Shown here: piece by piece, positions 33,139 to 42,238 of the stretch | How positions within the stretch are numbered: the stretch's first letter is position 1 | Layout of the letters: every line of letters starts with the position of its first letter | Assembly: GCF_000427335.1 (NCBI RefSeq) | Contig: NZ_ATMR01000094.1 | Coordinates: 1-64,000, forward strand | Length of the DNA stretch: 64,000 bases | Source: Winogradskyella psychrotolerans RS-3 | GTDB lineage: Bacteria; Bacteroidota; Bacteroidia; Flavobacteriales; Flavobacteriaceae | Reading direction: 5' to 3' | Notes under the pieces: generated by a model | The model's database searches: none | Told to the model about the DNA's origin: nothing | What the model saw: only the letters and a program-made list of their open reading frames with translations | Program-made: the position numbers and the translations under genes

Positions 33139-35351
33139 AACTTCAACGTCACACCAACCAAAAAGTTAGTCGTTGCCTGTGGGTAAAAACCGGCTCCTTC
33201 AATAGTTGCAATACTTCCTGGATTAGACCAACTATCATCATACGTGTAGTAGTAGCCATTAGACACATATTTTACATTAAAAATATTATTGACTAAGCCT
33301 GAAAATACAATAGCGTCAAATATAGAATCTGTTTTTAAAGTATAGTTAATATTGAAATCATTAATAAAATAGCTGTCTAATTTAGAGGATTTAGCTTCTG
33401 TGTTACTCATAAATTGTTCGCCAACATATTTGCTTAATAAGGACATTTGTAGATTTTCAAGAGGTTGAAAAACGATGGCATTAGCCGCAACTAAACTTGG
33501 TGAAAATGAAATGTCTGTATTGCTTAAATTTTGAGATTCTCCATCAAAAGAAAGGCTTAGCTCATCTACTTTATTAGCACTAATTGTCATATTTGGTTGC
33601 AACGTTAATTTAGGAGTTATAGGAATAATAGCTTCGAGCTCTAACCCTATACGGTAACTCTTATCTACATTCTGTCTAATAGGATTTCCTACATCGTCAG
33701 ATTCTCCAGTTAATACCAATTGGTCGTTGTAAAACATAAAGTAAGTGTTTGCGCTAAAACTCAAATTGTTCTTTTTATGTCTCCAACCTAGTTCGAAGTC
33801 ATTAAGCTGTTCAGGCTTTATAGTCTGATCACTTTCAAAATCGGTTCTGTTTGGTTCTCTGTTGGCTCTAGCATATGAGAAATATAAGTCATTGTCAGTA
33901 TTTAATGAATAGGTAATTCCTGCCTTTGGGTTAAAAAATGTAAAATCTTTATCAACTGCAAATTCTACAAGATCAGAGGTTGTACCAGTCGTTTTGTAAG
34001 TGACATTTCTAACTTGTAAATCTCCATACAAACTTATTTTTTCGTTGAGTCTGTAATTGGCTTTCGTAAAAAGGGATAAGTCATTTTTTATACTATTTCC
34101 ATCATAATAACGATCCCTTATTTCTGTTTGACTGGCATATTCTGCCCAAATCACTTCACCAAAATGATCACCATCATAATGACTAAAAGAACCTCCGAAA
34201 ATTAAATTAAGATTATCGTCTTTATAGTTAGCGTTAGCATTGATAACATAAAAATCATTATCTAACCAACGTCTTCTAATTAAATCGGTTTCATTAATTA
34301 TGTCACCATTGAAGTCTAATGGGTCTAAACCATAATCGTCAAACCCTTCGTCTTCTTTGTACTGTTCAAAGTAACCCTGACCTTTGGTGTAGTTTAACCC
34401 CAATGTGGTTGACCATTGGTTGTCGTAACGTTGATTCCAATGTAGTTGGTAATGATCTTGACTGTAATTATCGACTTCATTATCGTAAAATTGAAGGTTT
34501 CCGTTATTATCGGTGTATTCACCTGCTGTATTATACGTACGGTCGTTTTCGAGTTTATCTAAATCTTCTAAGCCATTCCAAGATTGATACGTGACTTCCT
34601 TACCACCAAAAGTGATGGCTTTAATTAAGGTGTTGTCATCGACATAAGACCCTTGTAAAAAATAGGACTTTAAATCGGCTGAAGCACGATCGATATAACC
34701 ATCTGAAGCGATATTTGATAAACGACCAGCGATTTCAATATGATCATTCATGAGGCCCGTACTGAATTTTACGGTATGTTTTCTAGTGTTATAACTTCCA
34801 AATGAATTAGAAATTTCGCCTGAAGCATCTTTTGAAATAGCATCTGTCAATACATTAATACTAGCTCCAAAAGCTCCAGAGCCATTTGTTGAGGTTCCAA
34901 CACCACGTTGTAATTGTAAGCTTTCCGTTGAAGAAGCAAAGTCTCCAAGGTTAACCCAAAACGTTCCTAAAGATTCTGCATCATTATACGGAATACCATT
35001 AATAGTAATATTGGTAGATTGTGAGCTTACACCACGAACTCTAATGCCAGTGTAACCAATTCCTGCACCCGCATCTGTAGTCGTTACTACCGAAGGTAAG
35101 AAGTTCAATAACATCGGAATGTCTTGTCCTAAATTACGTTTAGCTAAAGCTTCTTTGGTCACATTAGAATGTGTAATGGGTGATTTAGCATCCACTCTTA
35201 CAGCTCTTACCAGAACTTCGTCTAGTTTTTCAACTTTGGTTGAGTCTTGTTGTTTTTCTTGTCCATAAGCTGAACAAATTCCTAAAAATGCAATTGAAAG
35301 TGTTAACCTCTGCCTACTTTTTTTTGAGAGATTGTTGAATAAAATTTTCAT
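33135..35351 (-). CDS. TonB-dependent receptor under TPP riboswitch control (thiamine uptake)
   Basis: A 738-residue outer-membrane receptor: signal peptide to about residue 30, TonB-box-like LDEVLVRAVR (about residues 43-52), plug (about residues 60-170, GIGYTGIRVRGVSSQSTNITING), and a barrel ending FLVGVTLKF. By itself the sequence could be a siderophore or vitamin receptor. The TPP riboswitch in its leader points to thiamine or a precursor; flavobacterial thiamine receptors with THI elements are established. It is the only gene behind the riboswitch, since the next gene is convergent. Confidence 0.88.
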   Translation of the reverse strand: MKILFNNLSKKSRQRLTLSIAFLGICSAYGQEKQQDSTKVEKLDEVLVRAVRVDAKSPITHSNVTKEALAKRNLGQDIPMLLNFLPSVVTTTDAGAGIGYTGIRVRGVSSQSTNITINGIPYNDAESLGTFWVNLGDFASSTESLQLQRGVGTSTNGSGAFGASINVLTDAISKDASGEISNSFGSYNTRKHTVKFSTGLMNDHIEIAGRLSNIASDGYIDRASADLKSYFLQGSYVDDNTLIKAITFGGKEVTYQSWNGLEDLDKLENDRTYNTAGEYTDNNGNLQFYDNEVDNYSQDHYQLHWNQRYDNQWSTTLGLNYTKGQGYFEQYKEDEGFDDYGLDPLDFNGDIINETDLIRRRWLDNDFYVINANANYKDDNLNLIFGGSFSHYDGDHFGEVIWAEYASQTEIRDRYYDGNSIKNDLSLFTKANYRLNEKISLYGDLQVRNVTYKTTGTTSDLVEFAVDKDFTFFNPKAGITYSLNTDNDLYFSYARANREPNRTDFESDQTIKPEQLNDFELGWRHKKNNLSFSANTYFMFYNDQLVLTGESDDVGNPIRQNVDKSYRIGLELEAIIPITPKLTLQPNMTISANKVDELSLSFDGESQNLSNTDISFSPSLVAANAIVFQPLENLQMSLLSKYVGEQFMSNTEAKSSKLDSYFINDFNINYTLKTDSIFDAIVFSGLVNNIFNVKYVSNGYYYTYDDSWSNPGSIATIEGAGFYPQATTNFLVGVTLKF

Positions 35352-35537
35352 ACGACTATAAATTTATAATCGAATAAAAAGAGGTCATTATTCTTGGTAA
35401 ATAATTAATTATTGTGAGCATAATGCTTATACGATAGTTAAATATTGCTTTTTTCCTTTTTGAAATTGTTCCTATATAATTAAATTATAACAGATCAAAA
35501 TTCAGAATTGGAAAAACAATAATTGATAACCTTATCG

Positions 35538-35564
35538 CACTCGCTAAAAATGTCCACTGGACAT
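35538..35564 (-). terminator. Hairpin downstream of the TPP aptamer (possible expression platform)
   Basis: AAAATGTCCA and TGGACATTTT form a 10-bp stem followed, on the minus strand, by T residues. Outer sequences CGCTAA and TTAGC can extend the stem and involve the 3' side of the aptamer. It could be the ligand-controlled terminator, but that assignment is inferred from position. Confidence 0.5.
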
Positions 35565-35569
35565 TTTCT

Positions 35570-35650
35570 TAGCTCGTTTCCTAAACAGCATTACCTGTTC
35601 TAGGTTCAATGGGTATGATCTCAGCCACTTATTGGCACCCCTTTATTGAG
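35570..35650 (-). promoter_or_regulatory. TPP (thiamine pyrophosphate) riboswitch
   Basis: On the minus strand the sequence shows the conserved THI-box core: GGGGTGCC, then GGCTGAGATCATACCCATTG, ACCT, and ACAGGTAATGCTG, closing with AGGAAACG. These are the invariant positions of the TPP aptamer (P2, P3 with GAGA, P4 and P5). It lies about 220 bases upstream of the receptor start, with a hairpin between. It should lower expression of the receptor when TPP is abundant. Confidence 0.93.
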
Positions 35651-35803
35651 AACGCCGCAAAGATAATAACAATTGATAACTGACAAGTAAATAATTGCTA
35701 ATTTTTTAATTGTTATGTAACTGAAAGTCTGAGTGTAAGTTTGTTGAAAAATTTGTGTCGAGAAATTTAATTGATGTATAGATGCTTCTCTATCCAATCC
35801 TCA

Positions 35804-36208
35804 TTATTCTAGTTCTGGCGGTTTCCGATTTGCTTTTTTATCAGCATTTATGCGTTTGTTTTTTAAACGTTTCTTTTTAACTCCTCTAGGAATTCTTGTT
35901 GGAATACGTATTTTTTCTTCTTTTAAACCCTCTTCAATCAATGCTATAAAGCGTTGCGTGACTAAGGCTTTGTTTCTAAATTGACTTCGACTTTCGTCGC
36001 AGGCTAAAATTAAGATGTTTTCTTTGGTTAAGCGCTTATTGAAAAACTCGGAAAGCTTTTGTTTCTCATCGTCGTTAAAAACTGCAGAATTATGAAGGTC
36101 AAAATATAATTCGGCTTTAGAAGACACCTTATTTACATGTTGGCCTCCGCTGCCTGAGCTTCGGACGTATTTATAGGTTAATTCAGATTTAAGTAAAGTT
36201 AGATCCAC
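35804..36208 (-). CDS. ArfB-type peptidyl-tRNA hydrolase (release-factor-like)
   Basis: A 134-residue class I release-factor-like protein. The catalytic loop SSGSGGQHVNKVSSKAEL contains the GGQ motif (residues 20-22), and the C-terminal tail is rich in Lys/Arg (RGVKKKRLKNKRINADKK), which binds an empty mRNA channel. It rescues stalled ribosomes that lack a stop codon. It is 2 bp after the DUF4301 gene and last in a minus-strand run that starts near 39170. Confidence 0.93.
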   Translation of the reverse strand: MDLTLLKSELTYKYVRSSGSGGQHVNKVSSKAELYFDLHNSAVFNDDEKQKLSEFFNKRLTKENILILACDESRSQFRNKALVTQRFIALIEEGLKEEKIRIPTRIPRGVKKKRLKNKRINADKKANRKPPELE

Positions 36209-36210
36209 TA

Positions 36211-37767
36211 CTATTTAATTTGATGTAGTGATTTCAGTAAATCGTTTACTGTTTTTACTGGGTTGAATGTAATGACTGGCACTTCAACAAAAATGGTGTT
36301 CCAATGTGCCATACTCCCGTTCCAAAGTCCAGGTAATTCTAATGCTTTTAAATCCTTACCATTTTTCGTTTTTTGGGTTATAAAAGCGGCATTATGATCT
36401 ACATAATTTTCTAAATCAAACTTTTTACCTTTATAGTTTTTAACACCACAGATTAAATCTACGGGATTAAAATGGGTAGCATTTCTAAGAATTTCTTCTT
36501 GTTTTAGATCGTTTAAATTAATTTGTGCCGACTCTACAATTTGAAGCGATTGGTTAGATTTGTGGTCTTTTACCCAAAACGGGCCACCACCAGGTTCACC
36601 TTCGTTTTTAACCATACCACAAACTCGCATTGGTCGGTTTAATTTTTCTTGTAAATATTCAATCTTATAACGATCGGTATATTTTTTATACTCATCGGAT
36701 ATTTTGATACTTAATTTGTGCGTTAAGAAATTCTCTACAGCGACTAAAGTACCTTCATCAACCTGTTTTGATTCTAATTCGTGTAAATATTCGAATGCTT
36801 TAGTTTGTAATTCGATTAAGATTCCTGCTAATACCTTTTTATATTTAGCGAGTTCATCTTTATATTTATAAACGACAACATTATCAATGTTTTTAACGAA
36901 AATAATATCCGCTTCTAAGGCATTTAAGTTCTTTAATAAAGCACCATGTCCTGAAGGTCTAAACACTAACGAACCATCTGATTCTCTAAAAGGTCTATCC
37001 TTTAACGTTACGGCAATAGTATCGGTTGATTGTTGTTGGAATGAAAACGATATATCGAATTTTACTCCGGTGTTTTGTTCAACATGTTTCTGAATATTTT
37101 TAAATTCTTTGATGAACTTATTTTCATAAATTTCAGAAATTGTAAAGTGAAGTTTAGCTAACCCGTTGCTTGAAGCATACATTGCTGCTTCGTAAAGATG
37201 TTCTTCAAATGCTGTAGAAATATGGTTATTTTTATAATCATGAAAAGGAAGTAATCCTTTGGGTTGGTTTCCAAAGTTGAGTTGATTTTCATCTAGCATA
37301 GCCTTTGCAAAATACCACACCTTTTCTTGATTAGATAAGCCTTCATAATCTATTCCATTAGATTTTAGCAATCCTAATACTTGGTTATAAAATGGAAACT
37401 TCTCTAAGCCCACCATAAATAATGATAACTCTCTAAGATTGTTTTTATTAATATATGAATTTAAAGATTGCTCATTGGAATTATATTCGCTGACAAATTT
37501 GAACAGAAATTTGAACATTCGTGTTGCAGCTCCAGAAGCAGGAACAAACTTTAATAACGATTTTTTGTCTTTCTCATTTTCAAATAGGGCAACATACGCT
37601 TCAATTTTAGAATTATTTAATGGCATAATTCCGTTATTCAATGTAGCAGCATCTGAAACATTTGTAAATGGAATTCCAGTTTCAAAAATCTCGATTTGTT
37701 TTTTAATTCCTGTTAAGGTTAAATCGTTAGATTCTATTTGGTTAATATCTTTTTCAGTAAAACTCAT
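36211..37767 (-). CDS. DUF4301 family protein
   Basis: A 518-residue protein of the DUF4301 family. Recognisable stretches are FVPASGAATRMFKFLF (about residue 75), FRPSGHGALLKNLN (about residue 268) and VCGMVKNEGEPGGGPFWVKD (about residue 381). These include nucleotide-binding-like turns, and I recall that the family has similarity to nucleotidyltransferases, but no function is established. It overlaps the NadR-like kinase gene by 4 bp, so translation is probably coupled. Confidence 0.82.
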   Translation of the reverse strand: MSFTEKDINQIESNDLTLTGIKKQIEIFETGIPFTNVSDAATLNNGIMPLNNSKIEAYVALFENEKDKKSLLKFVPASGAATRMFKFLFKFVSEYNSNEQSLNSYINKNNLRELSLFMVGLEKFPFYNQVLGLLKSNGIDYEGLSNQEKVWYFAKAMLDENQLNFGNQPKGLLPFHDYKNNHISTAFEEHLYEAAMYASSNGLAKLHFTISEIYENKFIKEFKNIQKHVEQNTGVKFDISFSFQQQSTDTIAVTLKDRPFRESDGSLVFRPSGHGALLKNLNALEADIIFVKNIDNVVVYKYKDELAKYKKVLAGILIELQTKAFEYLHELESKQVDEGTLVAVENFLTHKLSIKISDEYKKYTDRYKIEYLQEKLNRPMRVCGMVKNEGEPGGGPFWVKDHKSNQSLQIVESAQINLNDLKQEEILRNATHFNPVDLICGVKNYKGKKFDLENYVDHNAAFITQKTKNGKDLKALELPGLWNGSMAHWNTIFVEVPVITFNPVKTVNDLLKSLHQIK

Positions 37768-38333
37768 ATCTTGTTCATTAATAAGTTATCAATATGCTTA
37801 ACTGCTAGTTCTAGTCGCTCTTTTTTAGTCCCTTTTAAAAGTATATAAGGTTTTTTGTGTTCTATTAGAGCATTCCTAAAAGCGTTAAACATAGCTTCGC
37901 GGTCATTGGGTTTATCTCGTAAGTCGTCTGGCTCCCAAGGAGTATCAATATTAGTTAAAAAGTAAAGATCGTAAGAATTTTTTAGAGCATAAGTTTCTAA
38001 AATTGGGTCACATGTGCCTTTATAATACGCTTCGCTATAGACTTTAGTTTCTAATAAATCAGTATCGCAAACTAGCACCGTATCCGTTTGTTTTGCTAAT
38101 TCATTTTCAAGTTTCATTTGTCCAATTGCTATAGGCAATAGATCTTCTGTTTCGCAAGTTTTCTGTTCATTATCCCATTTTTCTTGCAAATAATCGCGAG
38201 CATATTCTGGGGCCCAAACCGTATTGTAATGTTTGGCTAACTGTCTAGAAAGTGTTGTTTTTCCGGTGGATTCAGGTCCAAACAAAACTACTTTTATACA
38301 GTTTGAAGGTTGTTGTTTAAGTTCTTTTTCCAT
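37764..38333 (-). CDS. NadR-like P-loop kinase (ribosylnicotinamide kinase type)
   Basis: A 189-residue P-loop kinase. The Walker A motif GPESTGKTTL (residues 19-28), APEYARDYL, and the DTDLLETKVY stretch match the kinase domain of NadR, which phosphorylates nicotinamide riboside. The regulator and adenylyltransferase parts of full NadR are absent. It overlaps pnuC by 40 bp. Because the neighbours include a thiamine-binding-type protein and the TPP-regulated receptor, its substrate could be nicotinamide riboside or another vitamin; the usual assignment is the former. Confidence 0.82.
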   Translation of the reverse strand: MEKELKQQPSNCIKVVLFGPESTGKTTLSRQLAKHYNTVWAPEYARDYLQEKWDNEQKTCETEDLLPIAIGQMKLENELAKQTDTVLVCDTDLLETKVYSEAYYKGTCDPILETYALKNSYDLYFLTNIDTPWEPDDLRDKPNDREAMFNAFRNALIEHKKPYILLKGTKKERLELAVKHIDNLLMNKI

Positions 38334-38932
38334 GCTAAATAACCAAATATTGCTATTACTGTAAATCCTAAATATTGAAAGCTTGTAAACGTAAATCCCT
38401 TATAGAAATATAAAGGTACAGAAATCACATCTCCTATAATCCAGAATATCCAATTTTCTAATTTTCGTCTTGCCATTAACCACATCCCTACAAAAAATAT
38501 GGCTGTTGTTATAGTATCAACATAAGCCACCCAACTATTCCACTTGTCAAATGTTTTATAAACAATGAATACAAATATTAAGGTTGCGATAAATATAACA
38601 AGACTTAGTATTTTTTCTTTTGTAGTGGTTTTTGATATTTGAGTAACGTGAGTTGCATCTACTTTGCGTGTCCAGATATACCAACCATAAACACTCATAC
38701 AAAAGTAGTAAGCGTTAATCATCATATCTCCAAGGAGTTCCCACTTTAGGAGTAGATAAACAAAAATGAGGGTGCTTATCATTCCTGTCGCAAAAACAAG
38801 AATTTTATTTTGTTTGGAATACCAAACTGATAAAAAACCAAAAATAACGGCTACAATTTCTAATACAACATCACTGGTTTCGTAACCTGAGTATTGTGAA
38901 AATAGAAAATCAAAAATGTGGTTCATAATCAC
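38294..38932 (-). CDS. pnuC: PnuC family vitamin transporter
   Basis: A 212-residue (or 210 from the second Met) protein with about seven membrane helices. Typical motifs are the SVYGWYIWTR stretch (about residues 80-89) and the later WIIGDVISVPLYFYKG (about residues 165-180). PnuC-type carriers import nicotinamide riboside, and close relatives (PnuT) carry thiamine. It overlaps the thiamine-binding-type gene by up to 23 bp and the kinase gene by 40 bp, so the three are tightly coupled. The local thiamine signals make PnuT a fair alternative. Confidence 0.85.
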   Translation of the reverse strand: MIMNHIFDFLFSQYSGYETSDVVLEIVAVIFGFLSVWYSKQNKILVFATGMISTLIFVYLLLKWELLGDMMINAYYFCMSVYGWYIWTRKVDATHVTQISKTTTKEKILSLVIFIATLIFVFIVYKTFDKWNSWVAYVDTITTAIFFVGMWLMARRKLENWIFWIIGDVISVPLYFYKGFTFTSFQYLGFTVIAIFGYLAWKKNLNNNLQTV

Positions 38933-39170
38933 TTCGGTCTGTCTTTACAATCTTCATTTGCAATACGGCAATATCTATTTCTGAAAATGAGCGTTTTATT
39001 TCTTGAGTTAAAAACGGCATTAGAGTATCGTAATCACCATAAATTTGAGTGCTCAGAGGGTTTTCTAAAACCGTAAATTCAGAAGCACGTAAGTGTTTTA
39101 TAAAATCAATAATATGAGGTTCATAATCGTCTTTTAATGGTGATAATTGTAATTCGATGGATATTTTCAT
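38910..39170 (-). CDS. Thiamine-binding-type protein (PF01910/DUF77 family)
   Basis: An 86-residue protein with a ferredoxin-like beta-alpha-beta pattern: KISIELQLSPL at the start, YEPHIIDFIKHLRAS, then IYGDYDTLMPFL and a final strand IAVLQMKIVKTDRS. This fits the MTH1187/YkoF-like family, some members of which bind thiamine. It is first in the run with pnuC and the NadR-like kinase. Together with the TPP riboswitch 3 kb downstream it suggests thiamine salvage. Confidence 0.7.
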   Translation of the reverse strand: MKISIELQLSPLKDDYEPHIIDFIKHLRASEFTVLENPLSTQIYGDYDTLMPFLTQEIKRSFSEIDIAVLQMKIVKTDRSDYEPHF

Positions 39171-39186
39171 TGTAGTTATTTTACTA

Positions 39187-39930
39187 TTATTCGTTGAATA
39201 CCGTTTGTTTTTTCAATTCATCAAAAAAAGCCTCGTCGTCTTCAAAAGCAGTTCCAATAACAACTAAATCGGCTCCAGCATTATAAGCGGAATCTAATGC
39301 TATTTTAGTTTTAATACCTCCACCAACAATTAAAGGGATACTTAATTGACGCTTAACTTCTGAAATAATATGAGGTTCAATAGGGTGTGTGGCTCCGCTA
39401 CCAGCTTCGAGATAAATAAGTTTCATTCCTAATAATTCGCCAGCTTTAGCGGTGTCTTTTATAATTTGAATATCACTTCGTTTAATCGGTTTTGTTTCAC
39501 TAACACGTTGTACAGCGGTTTCTTTTCCGTTTTCTATTAGCACATAGCCTGTTGGAATAATTTCAAGATTGGTCTTGGTTAATTTTGAAACGGCCTCCAC
39601 TTGTTTGCCTATGAGATAATCAGGATTTCGTCCAGAGATTAAAGATAAAAATAAAATGCCATTCGCTTCATCTGTAATTTGAATAACATCTCCAGGAAAC
39701 AATATTATAGGAAGCTCCGTGTGTTTTTTTATTTCTATGACCAAAGTTTCAGTTAAACCGTTATCAACTTCACTGCCTCCAACAAAAATATGTGTAGCGA
39801 TAGATTGGTTGACTTTAGCTATAAAACTTGAAACAGTTTCGAGTTTCATCTTATCAGGGTCAATTAAAACCGCTAAAAGTTTTTCGCCTTTAGCCTTTGA
39901 AGTGGTTATATTTTGGTAGATACTATGCAT
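39187..39930 (-). CDS. Geranylgeranylglyceryl/heptaprenylglyceryl phosphate synthase (PcrB family)
   Basis: A 247-residue TIM-barrel prenyltransferase. LAVLIDPDKM near the N-terminus, HIFVGGSEVDNGL, YLEAGSGATHPI and LIVGGGIKT are the phosphate- and prenyl-binding motifs of the family. It links a prenyl chain to sn-glycerol-1-phosphate, the archaeal ether-lipid chemistry, also known from Bacteroidota. I chose MHSIYQN (39930) because it overlaps the stop codon of the upstream gene (TAATG). The prenyl chain length cannot be told. Confidence 0.88.
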   Translation of the reverse strand: MHSIYQNITTSKAKGEKLLAVLIDPDKMKLETVSSFIAKVNQSIATHIFVGGSEVDNGLTETLVIEIKKHTELPIILFPGDVIQITDEANGILFLSLISGRNPDYLIGKQVEAVSKLTKTNLEIIPTGYVLIENGKETAVQRVSETKPIKRSDIQIIKDTAKAGELLGMKLIYLEAGSGATHPIEPHIISEVKRQLSIPLIVGGGIKTKIALDSAYNAGADLVVIGTAFEDDEAFFDELKKQTVFNE

Positions 39931-40556
39931 TACGGAACCACATAAGCACAAGTAAAGCCTTCAAATTCTAAAAAAGCAGTGTTATATCTGTACTTTTTGT
40001 TTTCATAATCTATCCAAGCGACAGTTTCTCCATCTTTTAGCATAAAAGGAATGACCAAAAAATGCTCTTTAAATAGCATGCCTGGAGTGGCAAAAAGCTT
40101 ATAAAGGGATTCTTTAATTCCCCAAATCACGGTAAGTCTATTAATGTAATCTTCGTCTGTAGATTTTAAATAATTATATTCATAATCGACAAATTTATGT
40201 GCTATGACTTCTATTTTTTCACGCTGCTTTTCAATATCAATTCCGACTTCATTATCACTAACAATAACACCAGAAAATGTAAACGAATGCGTAATAGAAA
40301 TGTGTTTACCGTCTTTAAGGTGCGGTTTTCCATGGTCGTCATAATACAAATCTTGGTCTGTATAACCAAACTCGTGTAGCAAATGTCTAACACTTAAAAA
40401 ACCACGTTGATGTAGTTCACTTTTCATGCCTAACACACGTTGTAAGCTTTGTGATTTTAGATTTAAAGGCTGAAATAGAGCATCATAAGATTCTTCAATC
40501 TTCCAGATTTTAACAGTAGTTTGTGAATTTATACTAATGGATTTGTATAGTGGCAT
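39930..40556 (-). CDS. 4'-phosphopantetheinyl transferase (Sfp superfamily)
   Basis: A 208-residue enzyme that transfers phosphopantetheine from CoA onto carrier proteins. The Mg-binding motif VGIDIEKQREKI (about residue 103) and WGIKESLYKLFATPG (about residue 144) are conserved. Its gene overlaps the PcrB gene by one base, which couples translation. It diverges from ahcY with 130 bp between. Confidence 0.9.
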   Translation of the reverse strand: MPLYKSISINSQTTVKIWKIEESYDALFQPLNLKSQSLQRVLGMKSELHQRGFLSVRHLLHEFGYTDQDLYYDDHGKPHLKDGKHISITHSFTFSGVIVSDNEVGIDIEKQREKIEVIAHKFVDYEYNYLKSTDEDYINRLTVIWGIKESLYKLFATPGMLFKEHFLVIPFMLKDGETVAWIDYENKKYRYNTAFLEFEGFTCAYVVP

Positions 40557-40579
40557 TTAGAATTCTGAATGTTATTGAT

Positions 40580-40587
40580 TATCTTTG
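40580..40587 (+). promoter_or_regulatory. Likely -7 box of ahcY
   Basis: TATCTTTG matches the Bacteroidota -7 consensus TAnnTTTG. It would place the transcript start about 95 bases before the ahcY ATG. No well-spaced TTG partner is seen. Confidence 0.4.
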
Positions 40588-40686
40588 CATCGCCTAAGGC
40601 AGATTTTGCATTTTTTAGATAAGCGAATTTAACTATTTAAGTGCTAAACCCAAAGGTGTTTAAAATATAAAAACAAAGAAAATAAT

Positions 40687-42003
40687 ATGAGTAATAAAAC
40701 AGTTGCTTACGTGCCTAACAAGGTAAAAGATATGTCGCTTGCGGCTTGGGGAAGAAAAGAAATTAATTTAGCTGAAGCAGAAATGCCAGGTTTAATGAGT
40801 TTACGTGAAGAATACAAAAACGAGCAGCCTTTAAAAGGAGCAAGAATTGCTGGATGTCTACACATGACGATTCAAACGGCAGTTTTAATAGAAACTTTAC
40901 AAGCTCTTGGTGCTGAAGTAACTTGGAGTTCTTGTAATATTTTCTCTACGCAAGATCAAGCTGCTGCTGCAATTGCTGCTGCAGGAACTGCGGTTTATGC
41001 ATGGAAAGGATTAACAGAAGAAGAATTTGATTGGTGTATAGAGCAAACGTTATTCTTTGGTGAAGATCGTAAGCCATTAAACATGATTTTAGATGATGGT
41101 GGTGATTTAACCAATATGGTTTTAGATAAATACCCAGAGTTATCTGAAGGAATTAAAGGTTTATCTGAAGAAACAACGACTGGAGTTCACAGACTTTACG
41201 AACGTGTTAAAAATGGTACATTAACAATGCCAGCAATTAACGTGAATGATTCTGTAACAAAATCTAAGTTCGATAATAAATACGGTTGTAAAGAATCTGC
41301 AGTAGATGCCATTCGTCGTGCAACAGATATTATGTTAGCTGGTAAACGTGTTACTGTTTGTGGTTATGGTGATGTTGGTAAAGGTACAGCTGCTTCTTTT
41401 AAAGGTGCAGGTTCTATTGTTACTGTTACTGAAATTGACCCGATTTGTGCTTTACAAGCTGCAATGGATGGTTTTGAAGTAAAGAAATTAGAAACCGTTG
41501 TTGGTAATTCTGATATTATTATCACAACAACTGGAAACAAAGATATTGTACGTGCTGAGCATTTCGAAGCAATGAAAGACAAAGTAATTGTAGCAAATAT
41601 TGGTCACTTTGATAACGAAATTCAAGTAGGTTGGTTAAACGAGAAGCATGGTGCTACTAAAGATACTATTAAGCCTCAAGTAGACAAATATAACATCAAC
41701 GGAAAAGATATTATTTTACTTGCCGAAGGACGTTTAGTAAACTTAGGTTGTGCAACTGGTCATCCTAGTTTTGTAATGAGTAATTCATTTACAAACCAGA
41801 CTTTAGCGCAGATTGAACTTTGGAAAAATAGTGCAGCGTATAAAAACGATGTATATATGTTACCAAAGTACTTAGATGAAAAAGTAGCGAAATTACATTT
41901 AGAAAAAATTGGTGTTGAGCTAACTGAATTAGCAGAATACCAAGCTGATTATATTGGTGTAAAAGTTGAAGGGCCTTATAAGCCTGAGCATTACAGATAC
42001 TAA
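40687..42003 (+). CDS. ahcY: Adenosylhomocysteinase
   Basis: A 438-residue NAD-dependent enzyme that splits S-adenosylhomocysteine into adenosine and homocysteine. It has [16 protein letters not shown] (about residue 57), [13 protein letters not shown] (about residue 190), the NAD motif [12 protein letters not shown] and the final [11 protein letters not shown] typical of the family. Full length. The gene is followed by a small palindrome and a terminator. No SAM or SAH riboswitch is visible in its leader. Confidence 0.97.
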   Translation: MSNKTVAYVPNKVKDMSLAAWGRKEINLAEAEMPGLMSLREEYKNEQPLKGARIAGCLHMTIQTAVLIETLQALGAEVTWSSCNIFSTQDQAAAAIAAAGTAVYAWKGLTEEEFDWCIEQTLFFGEDRKPLNMILDDGGDLTNMVLDKYPELSEGIKGLSEETTTGVHRLYERVKNGTLTMPAINVNDSVTKSKFDNKYGCKESAVDAIRRATDIMLAGKRVTVCGYGDVGKGTAASFKGAGSIVTVTEIDPICALQAAMDGFEVKKLETVVGNSDIIITTTGNKDIVRAEHFEAMKDKVIVANIGHFDNEIQVGWLNEKHGATKDTIKPQVDKYNINGKDIILLAEGRLVNLGCATGHPSFVMSNSFTNQTLAQIELWKNSAAYKNDVYMLPKYLDEKVAKLHLEKIGVELTELAEYQADYIGVKVEGPYKPEHYRY

Positions 42004-42006
42004 CAA

Positions 42007-42026
42007 ATTCCTGCAAAAGCAGGAAT
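42007..42026. repeat. ATTCCTGC palindrome after ahcY
   Basis: ATTCCTGCAAAAGCAGGAAT, a perfect 8-bp stem with an AAAA loop, 3 bp after the ahcY stop. A decayed copy lies after glyS (54585-54604) and another at 61465-61484. Confidence 0.7.
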
Positions 42027-42036
42027 CTCATACTAT

Positions 42037-42071
42037 AAAAATCCCAAGCACCAATGTTTGGGATTTTTTTT
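42037..42071 (+). terminator. ahcY terminator
   Basis: AAATCCCAA pairs with TTTGGGATTT, followed by eight T. Confidence 0.8.
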
Positions 42072-42238
42072 ATTTGGGCAATTTTAATTTGGTTTTTAGC
42101 ACCAAATTAAACCACGCTTTTCACTATATCTTTTTCTCGTGCCTCAAAAAAGGATGCCGTTTCAATCGTTAGTGCAAATGACAAAACAAACTTTTTAGCC
42201 AGATTCATTTTAATTACCTTTCAACAAAATAAATTTAA

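Noticed and set aside
40594..40686. Possible SAM or SAH riboswitch in the ahcY leader
   Set aside because: The leader has only a weak TAAACCC/GGTGTTTA pairing and none of the conserved cores of known SAM/SAH classes that I can recall.
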